Positions 26,460-34,840 of a DNA stretch of 64,000 bases are shown one piece after another (the first letter of the stretch is position 1; each line of letters starts with the position of its first letter). The notes below the pieces were generated by a model. It did not search any database and was not told the origin of the DNA. It saw only the letters and a program-made list of their open reading frames with translations. A program made the translations under genes and the position numbers. This DNA comes from Paenibacillus vietnamensis (GTDB taxonomy: Bacteria; Bacillota; Bacilli; Paenibacillales; Paenibacillaceae): positions 1 through 64,000 of the forward strand of contig NZ_JAHMHW010000019.1 of assembly GCF_020169515.1 (NCBI RefSeq). The letters are read 5' to 3'.

Positions 26460-27158
26460 ATGAAAGAGCGAATTCTCGTTGTGGAAGACGAAGCGGGCAT
26501 TTCCCGTATTTTGCAGCTGGAGCTGGAGCACGAAGGCTATACGGTCGGGACGGCTGCCGACGGACGCACGGGCTACGAAATGGCATCGACGGGCGAATGG
26601 CAGCTTGTGCTGCTCGACGTCATGCTCCCCGAAATGAGCGGAATCGAGGTGCTTAGGCTGCTGCGGCAGGCAGGCAATCCGGTCCCTATCATTCTATTAA
26701 CAGCAAGAGATACCGTGCCGGACAAGGTCAGCGGGTTTGAGCACGGCGCGAACGACTATATAACCAAACCTTTTGCGATGGAGGAGCTGCTTGCAAGGGT
26801 TCGTAACATTTTGCGCATCTTCCAGCAGCATCCTAGAGAAGCGGAAGGCTCTGACATGATCAAGGTAGGCGATCTGACTATCGAGCTCAGAAGCCGAAAG
26901 GTGTTCCGCAAGGATATCCTGATCGAGCTGACGCCCCGCGAGTTCGAGCTGCTCGTTTATCTCGTGGAGAATAAAAACGATGAAAAATCGAGGGAAGATA
27001 TTTTATCCGAGGTATGGGGCTACGATTTTATCGGGGAAACGAATCTCGTAGATGTTTATATCCGATATTTGCGGCAAAAGCTGGACAAGGGTTACCGTCA
27101 TAAGCTTATTCATACGGTAAGAGGCGTCGGCTACATGATTAAGGAGCCCGATGCATGA
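26460..27158 (+). CDS. OmpR/PhoB-family response regulator
   Basis: 232 residues: receiver domain (1-120; Asp in LLDVMLPEMSG as phospho-acceptor, Lys in YITKPF) and winged-helix output domain (about 137-230, LTPREFELLVYL, YIRYLRQKL, RGVGYMI). It overlaps the kinase gene by four bases. The pair resembles the YkoG/YkoH or CssRS groups; the stimulus is unknown. Confidence 0.93.
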   Translation: MKERILVVEDEAGISRILQLELEHEGYTVGTAADGRTGYEMASTGEWQLVLLDVMLPEMSGIEVLRLLRQAGNPVPIILLTARDTVPDKVSGFEHGANDYITKPFAMEELLARVRNILRIFQQHPREAEGSDMIKVGDLTIELRSRKVFRKDILIELTPREFELLVYLVENKNDEKSREDILSEVWGYDFIGETNLVDVYIRYLRQKLDKGYRHKLIHTVRGVGYMIKEPDA

Positions 27159-28513
27159 CGCTGCGCAAAAGATTCACTCTTTTTACGATTTTCTGGCTTA
27201 TCTTTATTTTAATATTGTTTAATATTTTCGTTTATTTTTACGTGATCAAGATTACGACCGAAAGCGAAGAAGAAGTGATCGTCAATAAGGTCAATCTGAT
27301 GCTTGAAAATCCTCGAATCCAAAGCGGCAGAGGGCTTAATACGCCTGAGCTGCTTAACGAGTATTACAATGTGAACGAAATGATCCGGATTATCGATCCG
27401 AACAACCGGGTTGTCAATATTACAGGAACAGATCCTCTGCTGCTTCAGCTGCCCGCAACCTTCGAGATACAGCACCATACGGGCATGATTACGAAGAGCG
27501 GAGAGCGGATCCTGTTCATGCGCGTACCTCTGTACGAGGGCAACCGGGTAATTGCGATGCTCGAGGTGAACCGGATTCTGGACGAGCTGGACAATTACCT
27601 GCAGGTTCTGGTGGCCGCGCTAAGCGTAACGAGCGCAGGCGCCATCCTGTTCGCCATATTCGGCACGTACTGGTTCACCTCAAGGCTGACCGCGCCGATC
27701 CAGCAGATGGTCAATACGATGCGGGAAATCGACCGGAGCGGGAAGCTGCGGCAAATCGAGCTGAGCACGAAGGAAGAGTCGGCGGAGCTGCTGCAGCTCG
27801 TCCGCGCCTTCAATCAGATGATCGAGCGGCTCGACCGTACATTTGCCAAGCAGAAGCAGTTTGTTGCCGACGCTTCGCATGAGCTGAAAACGCCGCTGAC
27901 GGTTATCAGCAGCTACGCGGGCATGCTGAAGCGCTGGGGACGCGATGACGAAAGCTTGCGGGACGAAGCGATCGAGGCTATCGACAAGGAAGCGAACCGT
28001 CTGCAAAACTTAACGAAATCCATGCTCATGCTGGCGGAAGCGGAGCAAGAGGATTGGCTCCGCCAAGAGCTGTTCGATGTCGTACAGGTCGTTGACGAGC
28101 TCGCCACGATGCTGCAAACGACATTCGGGAGGCCGATCCGCGTAAAAGCGATGTCGAAGGTAGTACGGATGGTCGGCGACAAGGACAAAATCAGGCAGCT
28201 GCTTGTCATCCTGCTCGATAACGCCATCAAATACTCGAAGGAACCGATCGATATTACGATTTCGCTTACCAGACATATCGTGAAGATTGAGGTTAAGGAT
28301 CGAGGGATCGGCATTCCGGAAAACGAGATCCCGCATTTGTTCGAACGCTTTTACCGCGTGGACGGGGCGAGAAGCCGGACGACGGGAGGCGTCGGCCTCG
28401 GCTTGTCGATCGCCAAACGGATCATTGATTTGCACGAAGGCAAGGTCGATGTGTTTAGCAAACCGGATTTGGGCACAACCATTACAATTCAGTTCAAGCA
28501 GCGGAAGTCGTAA
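27155..28513 (+). CDS. Sensor histidine kinase, partner of the OmpR-type regulator
   Basis: 452 residues. Membrane segments lie at about 8-30 and 148-170, flanking an extracellular sensor of about 120 residues, then HAMP (about 172-225). The HisKA box is SHELKTPLTVISS, and the ATPase domain has N box DNAIKYS, DRGIGIPE and GGVGLGLSIAK. Its start overlaps the regulator stop, so the two proteins are made together. Confidence 0.93.
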   Translation: MTLRKRFTLFTIFWLIFILILFNIFVYFYVIKITTESEEEVIVNKVNLMLENPRIQSGRGLNTPELLNEYYNVNEMIRIIDPNNRVVNITGTDPLLLQLPATFEIQHHTGMITKSGERILFMRVPLYEGNRVIAMLEVNRILDELDNYLQVLVAALSVTSAGAILFAIFGTYWFTSRLTAPIQQMVNTMREIDRSGKLRQIELSTKEESAELLQLVRAFNQMIERLDRTFAKQKQFVADASHELKTPLTVISSYAGMLKRWGRDDESLRDEAIEAIDKEANRLQNLTKSMLMLAEAEQEDWLRQELFDVVQVVDELATMLQTTFGRPIRVKAMSKVVRMVGDKDKIRQLLVILLDNAIKYSKEPIDITISLTRHIVKIEVKDRGIGIPENEIPHLFERFYRVDGARSRTTGGVGLGLSIAKRIIDLHEGKVDVFSKPDLGTTITIQFKQRKS

Positions 28514-28536
28514 CTGACATGAGGGAGGAAGAAGCT

Positions 28537-29397
28537 ATGAAATACCGGACGGCGGCGGTACAGTACCGTTTGGAGGATATCAGCTCGTTCGAGCAGTTTG
28601 CCGCTCAGGTGAGGCATTATGTCCGCAACGCTTCGGAATACGGCGTACAATTTCTGTTGTTTCCGGAATTTTTGACGACGCAGCTGCTGTCGATCGGCGA
28701 TGAGCAAGGTGCCGCGCTTCCAATTGAACGATTGCCGGAATTTACGGCCGGCTACTTGGCCTTGTTCCAGTCGCTAGCAGCCGAGTACGGCATGTATATC
28801 GTGGGAGGCACTCATGTCATCGAGGTGGAAGACGGAAAAAGACGTAATGCCGCTCACTTGTTTCACCCGAACGGCCGCATAGACGTTCAGCATAAAATCC
28901 ATCTCACGCCGACCGAAGTAAGCGAATGGAACATGTCTCCGGGCGAAGGGCTTGAGGTTTTCGAGACGGCATTCGGGAAAATCGCGATGCTCACCTGCTA
29001 TGACATTGAATTTCCCGAAATCGTACGTATGGCCCGTGCCAAGGGAGCGGACGTTATTTTCTGTCCTTCCTGCACTGACGACCGTCACGGCTTTTACCGC
29101 GTGAGGTATTGCTGCCATGCAAGAGCGGTAGAGAATCAGGTCTATATCGTGACGACGGGAACGGTAGGGGCGCTGCGCAGCGTCGACTTCATGAGAGCGA
29201 ACTTCGGACAAGCTGCGGTCATAACCCCGAACGATATTCCTTTTCCTCCGGCCGGCATCATGACCGAAGGGGTCTTTAACGACGATATGCTTGTTGTCGC
29301 GGATCTCGACCTGACGCTGCTGGAGGATGTGCGGGCAAGCGGATCGGTTACGACCTGGCGCGACCGCCGGACGGACTTGTACCCGGATTGGAGCTAA
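28537..29397 (+). CDS. Carbon-nitrogen hydrolase, nitrilase superfamily
   Basis: 286 residues with the nitrilase catalytic triad: Glu in LFPEF, Lys in HKIHLTPTE, Cys in LTCYDIEFPE. Such enzymes hydrolyse amides or nitriles through a thioester. The sequence resembles the hydrolase half of Bacillus YhcX, where a GNAT domain and a nitrilase domain are fused; here the GNAT part is the separate next gene. The ATG at 28537 follows GGGAGGAAG; the earlier ATG at 28519 has no ribosome site. Confidence 0.88.
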   Translation: MKYRTAAVQYRLEDISSFEQFAAQVRHYVRNASEYGVQFLLFPEFLTTQLLSIGDEQGAALPIERLPEFTAGYLALFQSLAAEYGMYIVGGTHVIEVEDGKRRNAAHLFHPNGRIDVQHKIHLTPTEVSEWNMSPGEGLEVFETAFGKIAMLTCYDIEFPEIVRMARAKGADVIFCPSCTDDRHGFYRVRYCCHARAVENQVYIVTTGTVGALRSVDFMRANFGQAAVITPNDIPFPPAGIMTEGVFNDDMLVVADLDLTLLEDVRASGSVTTWRDRRTDLYPDWS

Positions 29398-29438
29398 TGT
29401 ACAATCGGACTCGCGGCCCAGGGAGGCGATGAAAGCTC

Positions 29439-30098
29439 ATGCATAAAGAGCTATATTTGTATGTGGAAGGCAAGCCGCGGAAAACCGTTATCCGCAATTA
29501 CGACCAGCAGGATTTCGAGGCTTTAATCGATGTGCAGCGGGCCAGCTTCCCGCCGCCATTTCCGGAGGAGCTGCTTTGGAGCAAAGAACAGCTGCTCGAG
29601 CATGTGACCCGTTTCCCGGAAGGCGCTTTATGCGCCGAAGCGGACGGCAGGATCATCGGATCGATGACCGGGCTTATCGTCAGCATGGGGGATTACGGCG
29701 ATGCGCACAGCTGGGAATCGATAACGGGAAACGGCTTTATCCGCAACCATAATCCGGCAGGCGAAACCTTGTATGTCGTTGACATTTGCGTTATTCCGGA
29801 GTACAGGAAGTCTGGAATCGGCAAGTGGCTTATGCAGGCGATGTACGATACGGTCGTATATTTGGGATTGGACAGGCTGCTCGGAGGCGGAAGAATGCCG
29901 GGCTACGAGGCTTATGCCGACGAGCTGAGCGCCGAGCAATATTTGGACAAGGTGGTAATGGGAGAGCTGAAGGATCCGGTTATCTCGTTTCTGCTGCGCT
30001 GCGGACGCATGCCGGTCACCGTCGCCCATCAATATTTGGAGGATGAGCAATCCCGCAATTGCGCCGTCATTATGGAATGGAGAAATCCGTTTAAATAA
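29439..30098 (+). CDS. GNAT acetyltransferase, YhcX N-terminal-domain-like
   Basis: 219 residues with a GNAT fold. The acetyl-CoA loop is visible as VVDICVIPEYRKSGIGKWLM (about 112-131). Sequence and neighbourhood match the acetyltransferase half of YhcX-type GNAT/nitrilase fusions, but in the order nitrilase then GNAT and as separate polypeptides. Substrate unknown. Ribosome site GGGAGGCGATG upstream. Confidence 0.82.
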   Translation: MHKELYLYVEGKPRKTVIRNYDQQDFEALIDVQRASFPPPFPEELLWSKEQLLEHVTRFPEGALCAEADGRIIGSMTGLIVSMGDYGDAHSWESITGNGFIRNHNPAGETLYVVDICVIPEYRKSGIGKWLMQAMYDTVVYLGLDRLLGGGRMPGYEAYADELSAEQYLDKVVMGELKDPVISFLLRCGRMPVTVAHQYLEDEQSRNCAVIMEWRNPFK

Positions 30099-30115
30099 AG
30101 GAGCCTGATACATAT

Positions 30116-30790
30116 ATGTTAATTTATCACCGCATTACTTCGATTGATGATCCTTATTTCGGCTCGCTGCATCAGCTGCTTCAGACCATTTTTCCGTCTG
30201 AGGAGGTTTTGGCTTATGAGCTGTGGAAGGAGCCGCTTGAGGATCCTTCCATCCATGTTTATGCCGCTATTCATGAGGGAGAAGTCGTCGGGTCGACGGA
30301 ATACCGCTATTATCCTTCCATGCGCGTTGCGATGACCGATTTTACGATCATCGGGAAGCCTTCGCTCGGCATCGGAAGGTTTCTGCTCCGCAACCGGGAG
30401 CGCGATTTGCAAAGGCTCGCCGCAGAATCGGGAACCGAACCGATCGGGATGTTCGCGGAGGTATACGACCCTTACCGGGCGGGCGGGCACGAATTTGGCG
30501 GCGTAACCCCAATGAGCCCGTACGTGCGGCGCGAGGTGTTGTCGCACATTGGCTACAAGAGGCTGAATCTGACCTACGTGCATCCTTCGTGGGACCATGA
30601 AGGACAGGCCGTATCCGAGCTGGATTTATGCTTTTTGCCAAAGGACGAGGAGATGGTTTCTCTTGATTCCTCGCTCGTCGCCGAGTTTCTCGAAACGTAT
30701 TATGCCGCCTTGCCGAATAAGCCTGCGGAATGGCACGGCATGATGGGCCGGATCCGCGCGGCAAGTTCGATCGGGCTGCTGCCGTTATGA
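30116..30790 (+). CDS. GNAT-like acetyltransferase
   Basis: 224 residues. The early part (IHVYAAIHEGEVVGSTEYRYY) and central strand and loop (LGIGRFLLRNRERDLQ) fit a GNAT fold, though the CoA loop is degenerate compared with the preceding gene. It overlaps the following MBL-fold gene by four bases (ATGA) and lies 17 bases after the previous GNAT gene, so nitrilase, both GNATs and the hydrolase form one operon. Function unassigned. Confidence 0.7.
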   Translation: MLIYHRITSIDDPYFGSLHQLLQTIFPSEEVLAYELWKEPLEDPSIHVYAAIHEGEVVGSTEYRYYPSMRVAMTDFTIIGKPSLGIGRFLLRNRERDLQRLAAESGTEPIGMFAEVYDPYRAGGHEFGGVTPMSPYVRREVLSHIGYKRLNLTYVHPSWDHEGQAVSELDLCFLPKDEEMVSLDSSLVAEFLETYYAALPNKPAEWHGMMGRIRAASSIGLLPL

Positions 30791-31563
30791 CAAAACTGAT
30801 TTTCAGGGGAACCGGGGATTCGATGGGTGTGCCGCGTGTTTACTGCGACTGTGAGGTTTGCGAAGAGGCGAGACGGACCGGCGTCAACAGGCGATTGCGT
30901 TCCTCGCTGCAAATCGAGGACCCGGATGCGGGGACGATATGGATCGACTGCGGGCCGGATTGGGGCTCGCAAATGGAAGCGGCCGCTATCCGGACCGTCG
31001 ATTCGATGCTGATTACGCATGCGCATTTCGATCATATTGGAGGTTTGGTTGAGTGGGCCGACGCCTGCCGCTGGCGGAAGGAACGGGGTAGCGCCTATGC
31101 TCCCTCTGAAGTCATTCGGGACGTATTGGCCCGCTTTCCATGGCTGAGCGGCCACATTGATTTTCAGTCCTTCGATCAGCCGATCGTCATTGGCAAGTGG
31201 AAGGTATCGAGCTGGCGCGTCAACCACGGCAAGAACGGATACGCTTATGCCTTCCGTTTCGAGCATATCCGCAGCGGTTACAAATGGGCGTACTGCTCCG
31301 ATTCGATAGGCTTAACGGAGCAGCAGCAGGAGCCTTTGTACGGCTTGGATCTTCTCGTATTCGGAACGAGCTTCTACAAGGAGCCGTACGCTTATGAGAC
31401 AAGGTCCGTCTACGACGTGACGGAGGCTGTCGAGCTTACGCGTACATGGGGAGTAAAGCGCACTTTGCTTACGCATATGTCCCACGACATTGATTTGCAG
31501 AGGGATTATGAGCTGCCTCCGGAAATATCGTTCGCACGAACCGGCATGACGATAGAGATATAG
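30787..31563 (+). CDS. MBL-fold hydrolase, PhnP-like
   Basis: 258 residues. The opening FRGTGDSMGVPRVYCDCEVC contains a structural-zinc-type cysteine cluster as in PhnP, and HAHFDHIGGL (near residue 78) is the dinuclear metal motif; a late His comes from LTHMSHD. PhnP is a cyclic-phosphate phosphodiesterase, and relatives act on other nucleotides. No phosphonate genes are nearby, so the label indicates family only. The start at 30787 overlaps the previous stop; an upstream ATG at 30730 has no ribosome site. Confidence 0.82.
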   Translation: MTKLIFRGTGDSMGVPRVYCDCEVCEEARRTGVNRRLRSSLQIEDPDAGTIWIDCGPDWGSQMEAAAIRTVDSMLITHAHFDHIGGLVEWADACRWRKERGSAYAPSEVIRDVLARFPWLSGHIDFQSFDQPIVIGKWKVSSWRVNHGKNGYAYAFRFEHIRSGYKWAYCSDSIGLTEQQQEPLYGLDLLVFGTSFYKEPYAYETRSVYDVTEAVELTRTWGVKRTLLTHMSHDIDLQRDYELPPEISFARTGMTIEI

Positions 31564-31589
31564 GGAAGCTTATTACTTTAGTTTTCTGC

Positions 31590-31619
31590 TTGACATTATA
31601 CTTGTCCTTTATGTACATT
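31590..31619 (+). promoter_or_regulatory. Candidate promoter of the structured RNA
   Basis: -35 TTGACA (31590-31595), 18-base spacer, -10 TACATT (31614-31619). A second TTGACA at 31636-31641 has no convincing -10. Confidence 0.45.
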
Positions 31620-31659
31620 AAGGAAGTAAGCTGTTTTGACAATTGCTGTTTAAAGGGGA

Positions 31660-31856
31660 AATTTTAATGTTTGCCGGTGTCCATAACTCTTAATTGGATA
31701 TAGTCAGATACGATGGGATAGACCTGTCCGGTGCGCATGTGCCGAATGTCAAGGTTTATTTAGTGATCTGACGCCAAGAGTTCTGGACATGAGGATTTCC
31801 GCCTGATTGCAGTTTGACATCGGCCAAATCACCGTGCTCTTCAGCACGGTTTTTTT
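31660..31856 (+). ncRNA. Candidate structured non-coding RNA ending in a terminator
   Basis: This stretch has no plausible ORF but can fold as one long rod. TTTGCCGGTGTC (31670-31681) pairs with GACATCGGCCAAA (31816-31828, one bulge). CCATAACTCTT pairs with AAGAGTTCTGG. GTCAGAT pairs with ATCTGAC, ATAGACCT with AGGTTTAT, and CGGTGC/GTGCCG caps the end. It is followed at once by a perfect terminator. The rod-with-loops form and size recall 6S RNA, but I cannot match a consensus, and a riboswitch is also possible. The true 5' end is unknown. Confidence 0.55.
31831..31856 (+). terminator. Perfect intrinsic terminator of the structured RNA
   Basis: ACCGTGCT-CTTC-AGCACGGT (31831-31850) followed by six or more T residues. 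Confidence 0.92.
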
Positions 31857-31870
31857 ATACCCTTTTTTGG

Positions 31871-31898
31871 CTATACGTATCGATTCCGTTACGTATAG
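31871..31898. repeat. Inverted repeat in the mutS2-like leader
   Basis: CTATACGTA (31871-31879) and its exact complement TACGTATAG (31890-31898) flank a 10-base loop. It lies between two terminators and could be an RNA hairpin or an operator. Confidence 0.6.
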
Positions 31899-31935
31899 TC
31901 CGAAGACGGGGATATCGAATGGCCGTTGCCGGATA

Positions 31936-31978
31936 AGACAGGAATGGAACGCGCTCGCGTTCTGTTTCTGTCTTTTTT
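31936..31978 (+). terminator. Second terminator, just before the mutS2-like gene
   Basis: AGACAG...GAACGC pairs with GCGTTC...CTGTCT (with small internal mismatches), followed by TTTTTT. It ends about 13 bases before the AGGAGG of the next gene, so it either ends upstream transcripts or acts as an attenuator. Confidence 0.75.
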
Positions 31979-32005
31979 ATTCCCATTTTTAGGAGGCTTA
32001 CAAAG

Positions 32006-33958
32006 ATGAACGAAACGACTTACAGCAAACTGGAATTTAACAAAATAAAAGAGCTGCTGCTCGGATTTACGGTATCACCAGCGGGCAGGCAGCTGGCAGA
32101 CCGGCTTCAGCCGAGCCCGAAGCTGCGGCAGGTCGACGCATGGCTTCGGGAAACGGAGGAGGCTGCCAGGCTGCTTGCTAGCGGCGCCAGCGTCCCGTTA
32201 TCCGCGATGGAAGGCATCGATGCGTTTCTGGTCCTGCTCGGCAAAGGCCGGATCTATAACGAGACGGAGCTGGAGCAGCTGTCCGTCTGGCTGACCTCCG
32301 TGGCTCAGATGAAAAAGTACATGGCCGCCAAACGCCAAATCGCGCCGACCATCGCATCGTATGCGGATTCCATGTACGATTGTCCCGAGCTGCGGGAAGA
32401 GCTGCAGCGCTGCATTCGTTATGGTTTAATAACGGATCAGGCAAGCCCGGATCTTGCATTTATCCGCCGTCACATTTACGCATCCGAGGACAGAATCCAG
32501 CGTAAGCTCGAGCAGTCGCTGCATAAATACCGTACTTCACTTCAGGAAACGGTAATCAGCAAACGGAGGGACCGGTTTGTCATAGCGGTAAAGCGGGAGC
32601 TGCGCAAGCAGGTACCCGGGACGGTTTGGGACGAATCATCAAGCGGACAAACGCTGTTCGTCGAGCCGATCGACGTAGCGGAGCTGCAGGCGGAGCTTCA
32701 GCAGTGGAAGGCGGAGGAAGAACGGGAGCGAACGGCCGTGCTTGCGAGGCTGTCGGAGCTTGCCGAAGCCTATTCCGGTGAGCTGCACCGCAATGTGGAA
32801 GCGATGGCTTCCTTTGATTTCATTTTGGCAAGAGCCAAGCTGTCACGCTCCTATGACGGAATCCGGATCGGACTGTCCGACCGGCCGGTCATCCGGCTGG
32901 AAGGAGCAAGGCACCCGCTGCTGGGCGGAGAAGGGGTGCCGCTCAACGTCGAGCTCGGTTATTCGTGGAAGCAGCTGATCATTACCGGCCCGAATACGGG
33001 CGGGAAAACCGTTACGCTCAAAACGATCGGATTGTTCGTGCTGATGGTACAATCCGGACTTCTCGTTCCCGCGGCGGAAGGCAGCGAAATCGGCACGTTC
33101 GACCATGTTATCGCCGATGTCGGCGACGGACAGAGCCTGGAGCAATCACTCAGCACTTTCTCCTCGCACATTACCGTGCTGAAGGAAATGCTGGATCGCG
33201 CCTCTCCCCGGGCGCTGCTGCTGCTCGATGAGCTTGCTGCGGGCACCGATCCCGCGGAAGGGATCGCCTTGTCGATAGCCCTGCTGGAAAAGCTGCTGCA
33301 GCGTGGAGCGCTAACGGTGGCAACGACACATTTTAACGAAATCAAAACTTATGCATCCAGGACCCCCGGGTGTCAAAACGGGAAGATGGCTTTTGACCCG
33401 ATAACCTTGAAACCGTTATACCGTCTGGAGATGGGGGAAGCGGGAGAAAGTCATGCGTTCGCCATCGCCAGACGATACGGCTTGCCGGAAGAGGTTATGC
33501 AGCGTGCGGAGCAGCTTCTTGTCCGAAAAAACGGAAGGGATGCCGAACCGGAGACTGGGCTCAAAGATCCGGAGGGGAACGCGGCTTATAGCGTGACTCA
33601 ACCTGACACTGCGGAAAAAGCTGCGGCGGAAGCAGCTGCCGTACCGGAAAAAACGAAGAAGCGGCCGCTGGAGAAAGGAGACGCCGTCTGGATCTATCCG
33701 CTCCGGCGGCAAGGCATCGTCTATCGGGCTGCAGATGAAAGAGGAACGGTAATCGTGCAGGTACAGGGGCAAAAACTCAGCTTTAATCAGAAAAGACTGA
33801 AGCTGTATATCGAAAGGTCCGAGCTCTATCCGGACGCAGAATACGATCTGGATATCGTCTTCGAATCGAAGCAGAACCGGAAGCTGCGCAAGCAGATGAG
33901 CCGGAAGCATGTCGAAGGGGTTTGCATCGAAACCCCAAAAGAAGATTTATTTGAGTGA
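32006..33958 (+). CDS. MutS2-like ATPase lacking the Smr nuclease domain
   Basis: 650 residues. The N-terminal MutS2 core helices and clamp (1-310) precede the MutS ATPase with Walker A GPNTGGKT (328-335), Walker B LLLLDELAAGTDP and the dimer signature ATTHFNEIK. A basic, KOW-like segment follows (KGDAVWIYPLRRQGIVY, about 557-573) and the protein ends near where the Smr endonuclease domain would begin; canonical MutS2 is about 785 residues. No Smr remnant lies downstream. Full MutS2 suppresses recombination and rescues collided ribosomes; this shorter form may act without cleavage. AGGAGG lies nine bases upstream. Confidence 0.88.
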   Translation: MNETTYSKLEFNKIKELLLGFTVSPAGRQLADRLQPSPKLRQVDAWLRETEEAARLLASGASVPLSAMEGIDAFLVLLGKGRIYNETELEQLSVWLTSVAQMKKYMAAKRQIAPTIASYADSMYDCPELREELQRCIRYGLITDQASPDLAFIRRHIYASEDRIQRKLEQSLHKYRTSLQETVISKRRDRFVIAVKRELRKQVPGTVWDESSSGQTLFVEPIDVAELQAELQQWKAEEERERTAVLARLSELAEAYSGELHRNVEAMASFDFILARAKLSRSYDGIRIGLSDRPVIRLEGARHPLLGGEGVPLNVELGYSWKQLIITGPNTGGKTVTLKTIGLFVLMVQSGLLVPAAEGSEIGTFDHVIADVGDGQSLEQSLSTFSSHITVLKEMLDRASPRALLLLDELAAGTDPAEGIALSIALLEKLLQRGALTVATTHFNEIKTYASRTPGCQNGKMAFDPITLKPLYRLEMGEAGESHAFAIARRYGLPEEVMQRAEQLLVRKNGRDAEPETGLKDPEGNAAYSVTQPDTAEKAAAEAAAVPEKTKKRPLEKGDAVWIYPLRRQGIVYRAADERGTVIVQVQGQKLSFNQKRLKLYIERSELYPDAEYDLDIVFESKQNRKLRKQMSRKHVEGVCIETPKEDLFE

Positions 33959-33987
33959 CCGGCCTGAGTCGAATCGGAAGCCAAGCA

Positions 33988-34626
33988 TTAATCTCTGCTT
34001 TGGATGACCAGCAGCAGGCCCTCGCGCAAATCGATCGTTCCGCTGTCCTCCAGCAGAATATTGCTGATTCCGAGCGATTGGCCGATACTCAGTGTCGATT
34101 CATGCAGCGGATATCGGAAGCCGGTTAAGGTAATCCCCGTTACTGTCTTTGACAACGGGAGAAGTGAAACATTCGGATAGTTCAGCTTCCGAATGCCGCT
34201 GCGGCGACGCAATAAGCTGATTTTGTTATGCTCATCGATGATTGAGGCGTCTATGTCTTGCTCACCGGCTAAAGCAAGCAGATGAACGTTAGCCAGGGAA
34301 TGGTCGAATCGGGTGCCCAGAGCTCCGAGCAGGAGGATTTCCGAAGGCTTTAAATCAAGAGCCAGACGGAACGCCATTTCCGTATCGGTATAATCCTTGT
34401 CAACCGGATCGCAGGCGATAACCTGCCCGCTGCTCTCCCGGATCAGGTTCAGTTCCTCAACGGATACGGAATCGAAGTCGCCGATAGCAATATCCGGCCG
34501 GAAGCCATGGCCGACGAGGAAGCGGGCGCCGCTGTCGGCGCCGATTAACAGATCTCCTTCTTGTATATGTTCAATCGCCCAAGCGCCTAATTTCCCGCCT
34601 GAGCAAATAATGACGCGGGGTTGCAT
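33988..34626 (-). CDS. thiN: Thiamine pyrophosphokinase
   Basis: 212 residues. Catalytic-domain motifs are GADSGARF, GDFDSV, DKDYTDTE and GALGTRFDHSLANV, in the order of YloS/ThiN, which pyrophosphorylates thiamine to TPP with ATP. The C-terminal region is the thiamine-binding beta sandwich. The start at 34626 is six bases after AAAGGCGG; in-frame upstream codons give a leader unrelated to the family. In many Firmicutes thiN lies near rpe and rsgA; here it is convergent with the MutS2-like gene. No TPP riboswitch is apparent. Confidence 0.93.
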   Translation of the reverse strand: MQPRVIICSGGKLGAWAIEHIQEGDLLIGADSGARFLVGHGFRPDIAIGDFDSVSVEELNLIRESSGQVIACDPVDKDYTDTEMAFRLALDLKPSEILLLGALGTRFDHSLANVHLLALAGEQDIDASIIDEHNKISLLRRRSGIRKLNYPNVSLLPLSKTVTGITLTGFRYPLHESTLSIGQSLGISNILLEDSGTIDLREGLLLVIQSRD

Positions 34627-34840
34627 GAAAAAGCCGCCTTTCTTAGTTGATTCGGATTCATCTTTACAGTATAAAGCTTGTATAGGATGAAAAACTAGGT
34701 TAAAGTGCCGGTTCATGAAAAATATGCCGAAAGACGCGAAAATTGTCGTTGCGCGAGCGGGGTGCTCCCGGCTAAAATGATTTAGGATATAGTGCCGGCG
34801 GAGCAGCCGGCGCAAGGCAGGAAAGCGAGGAGCGGCAGCG

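Noticed and set aside
31660..31856. T-box, TPP, FMN, lysine or glycine riboswitch
   Set aside because: The hallmark conserved segments of these families were not found; a CCGCCTG stretch near 31799 recalls the ZTP riboswitch, but its 5' partner is missing.
31807..31992. 61-codon ORF in the mutS2-like leader
   Set aside because: It spans two terminators and an inverted repeat, with no ribosome site; the RNA structures explain the sequence.
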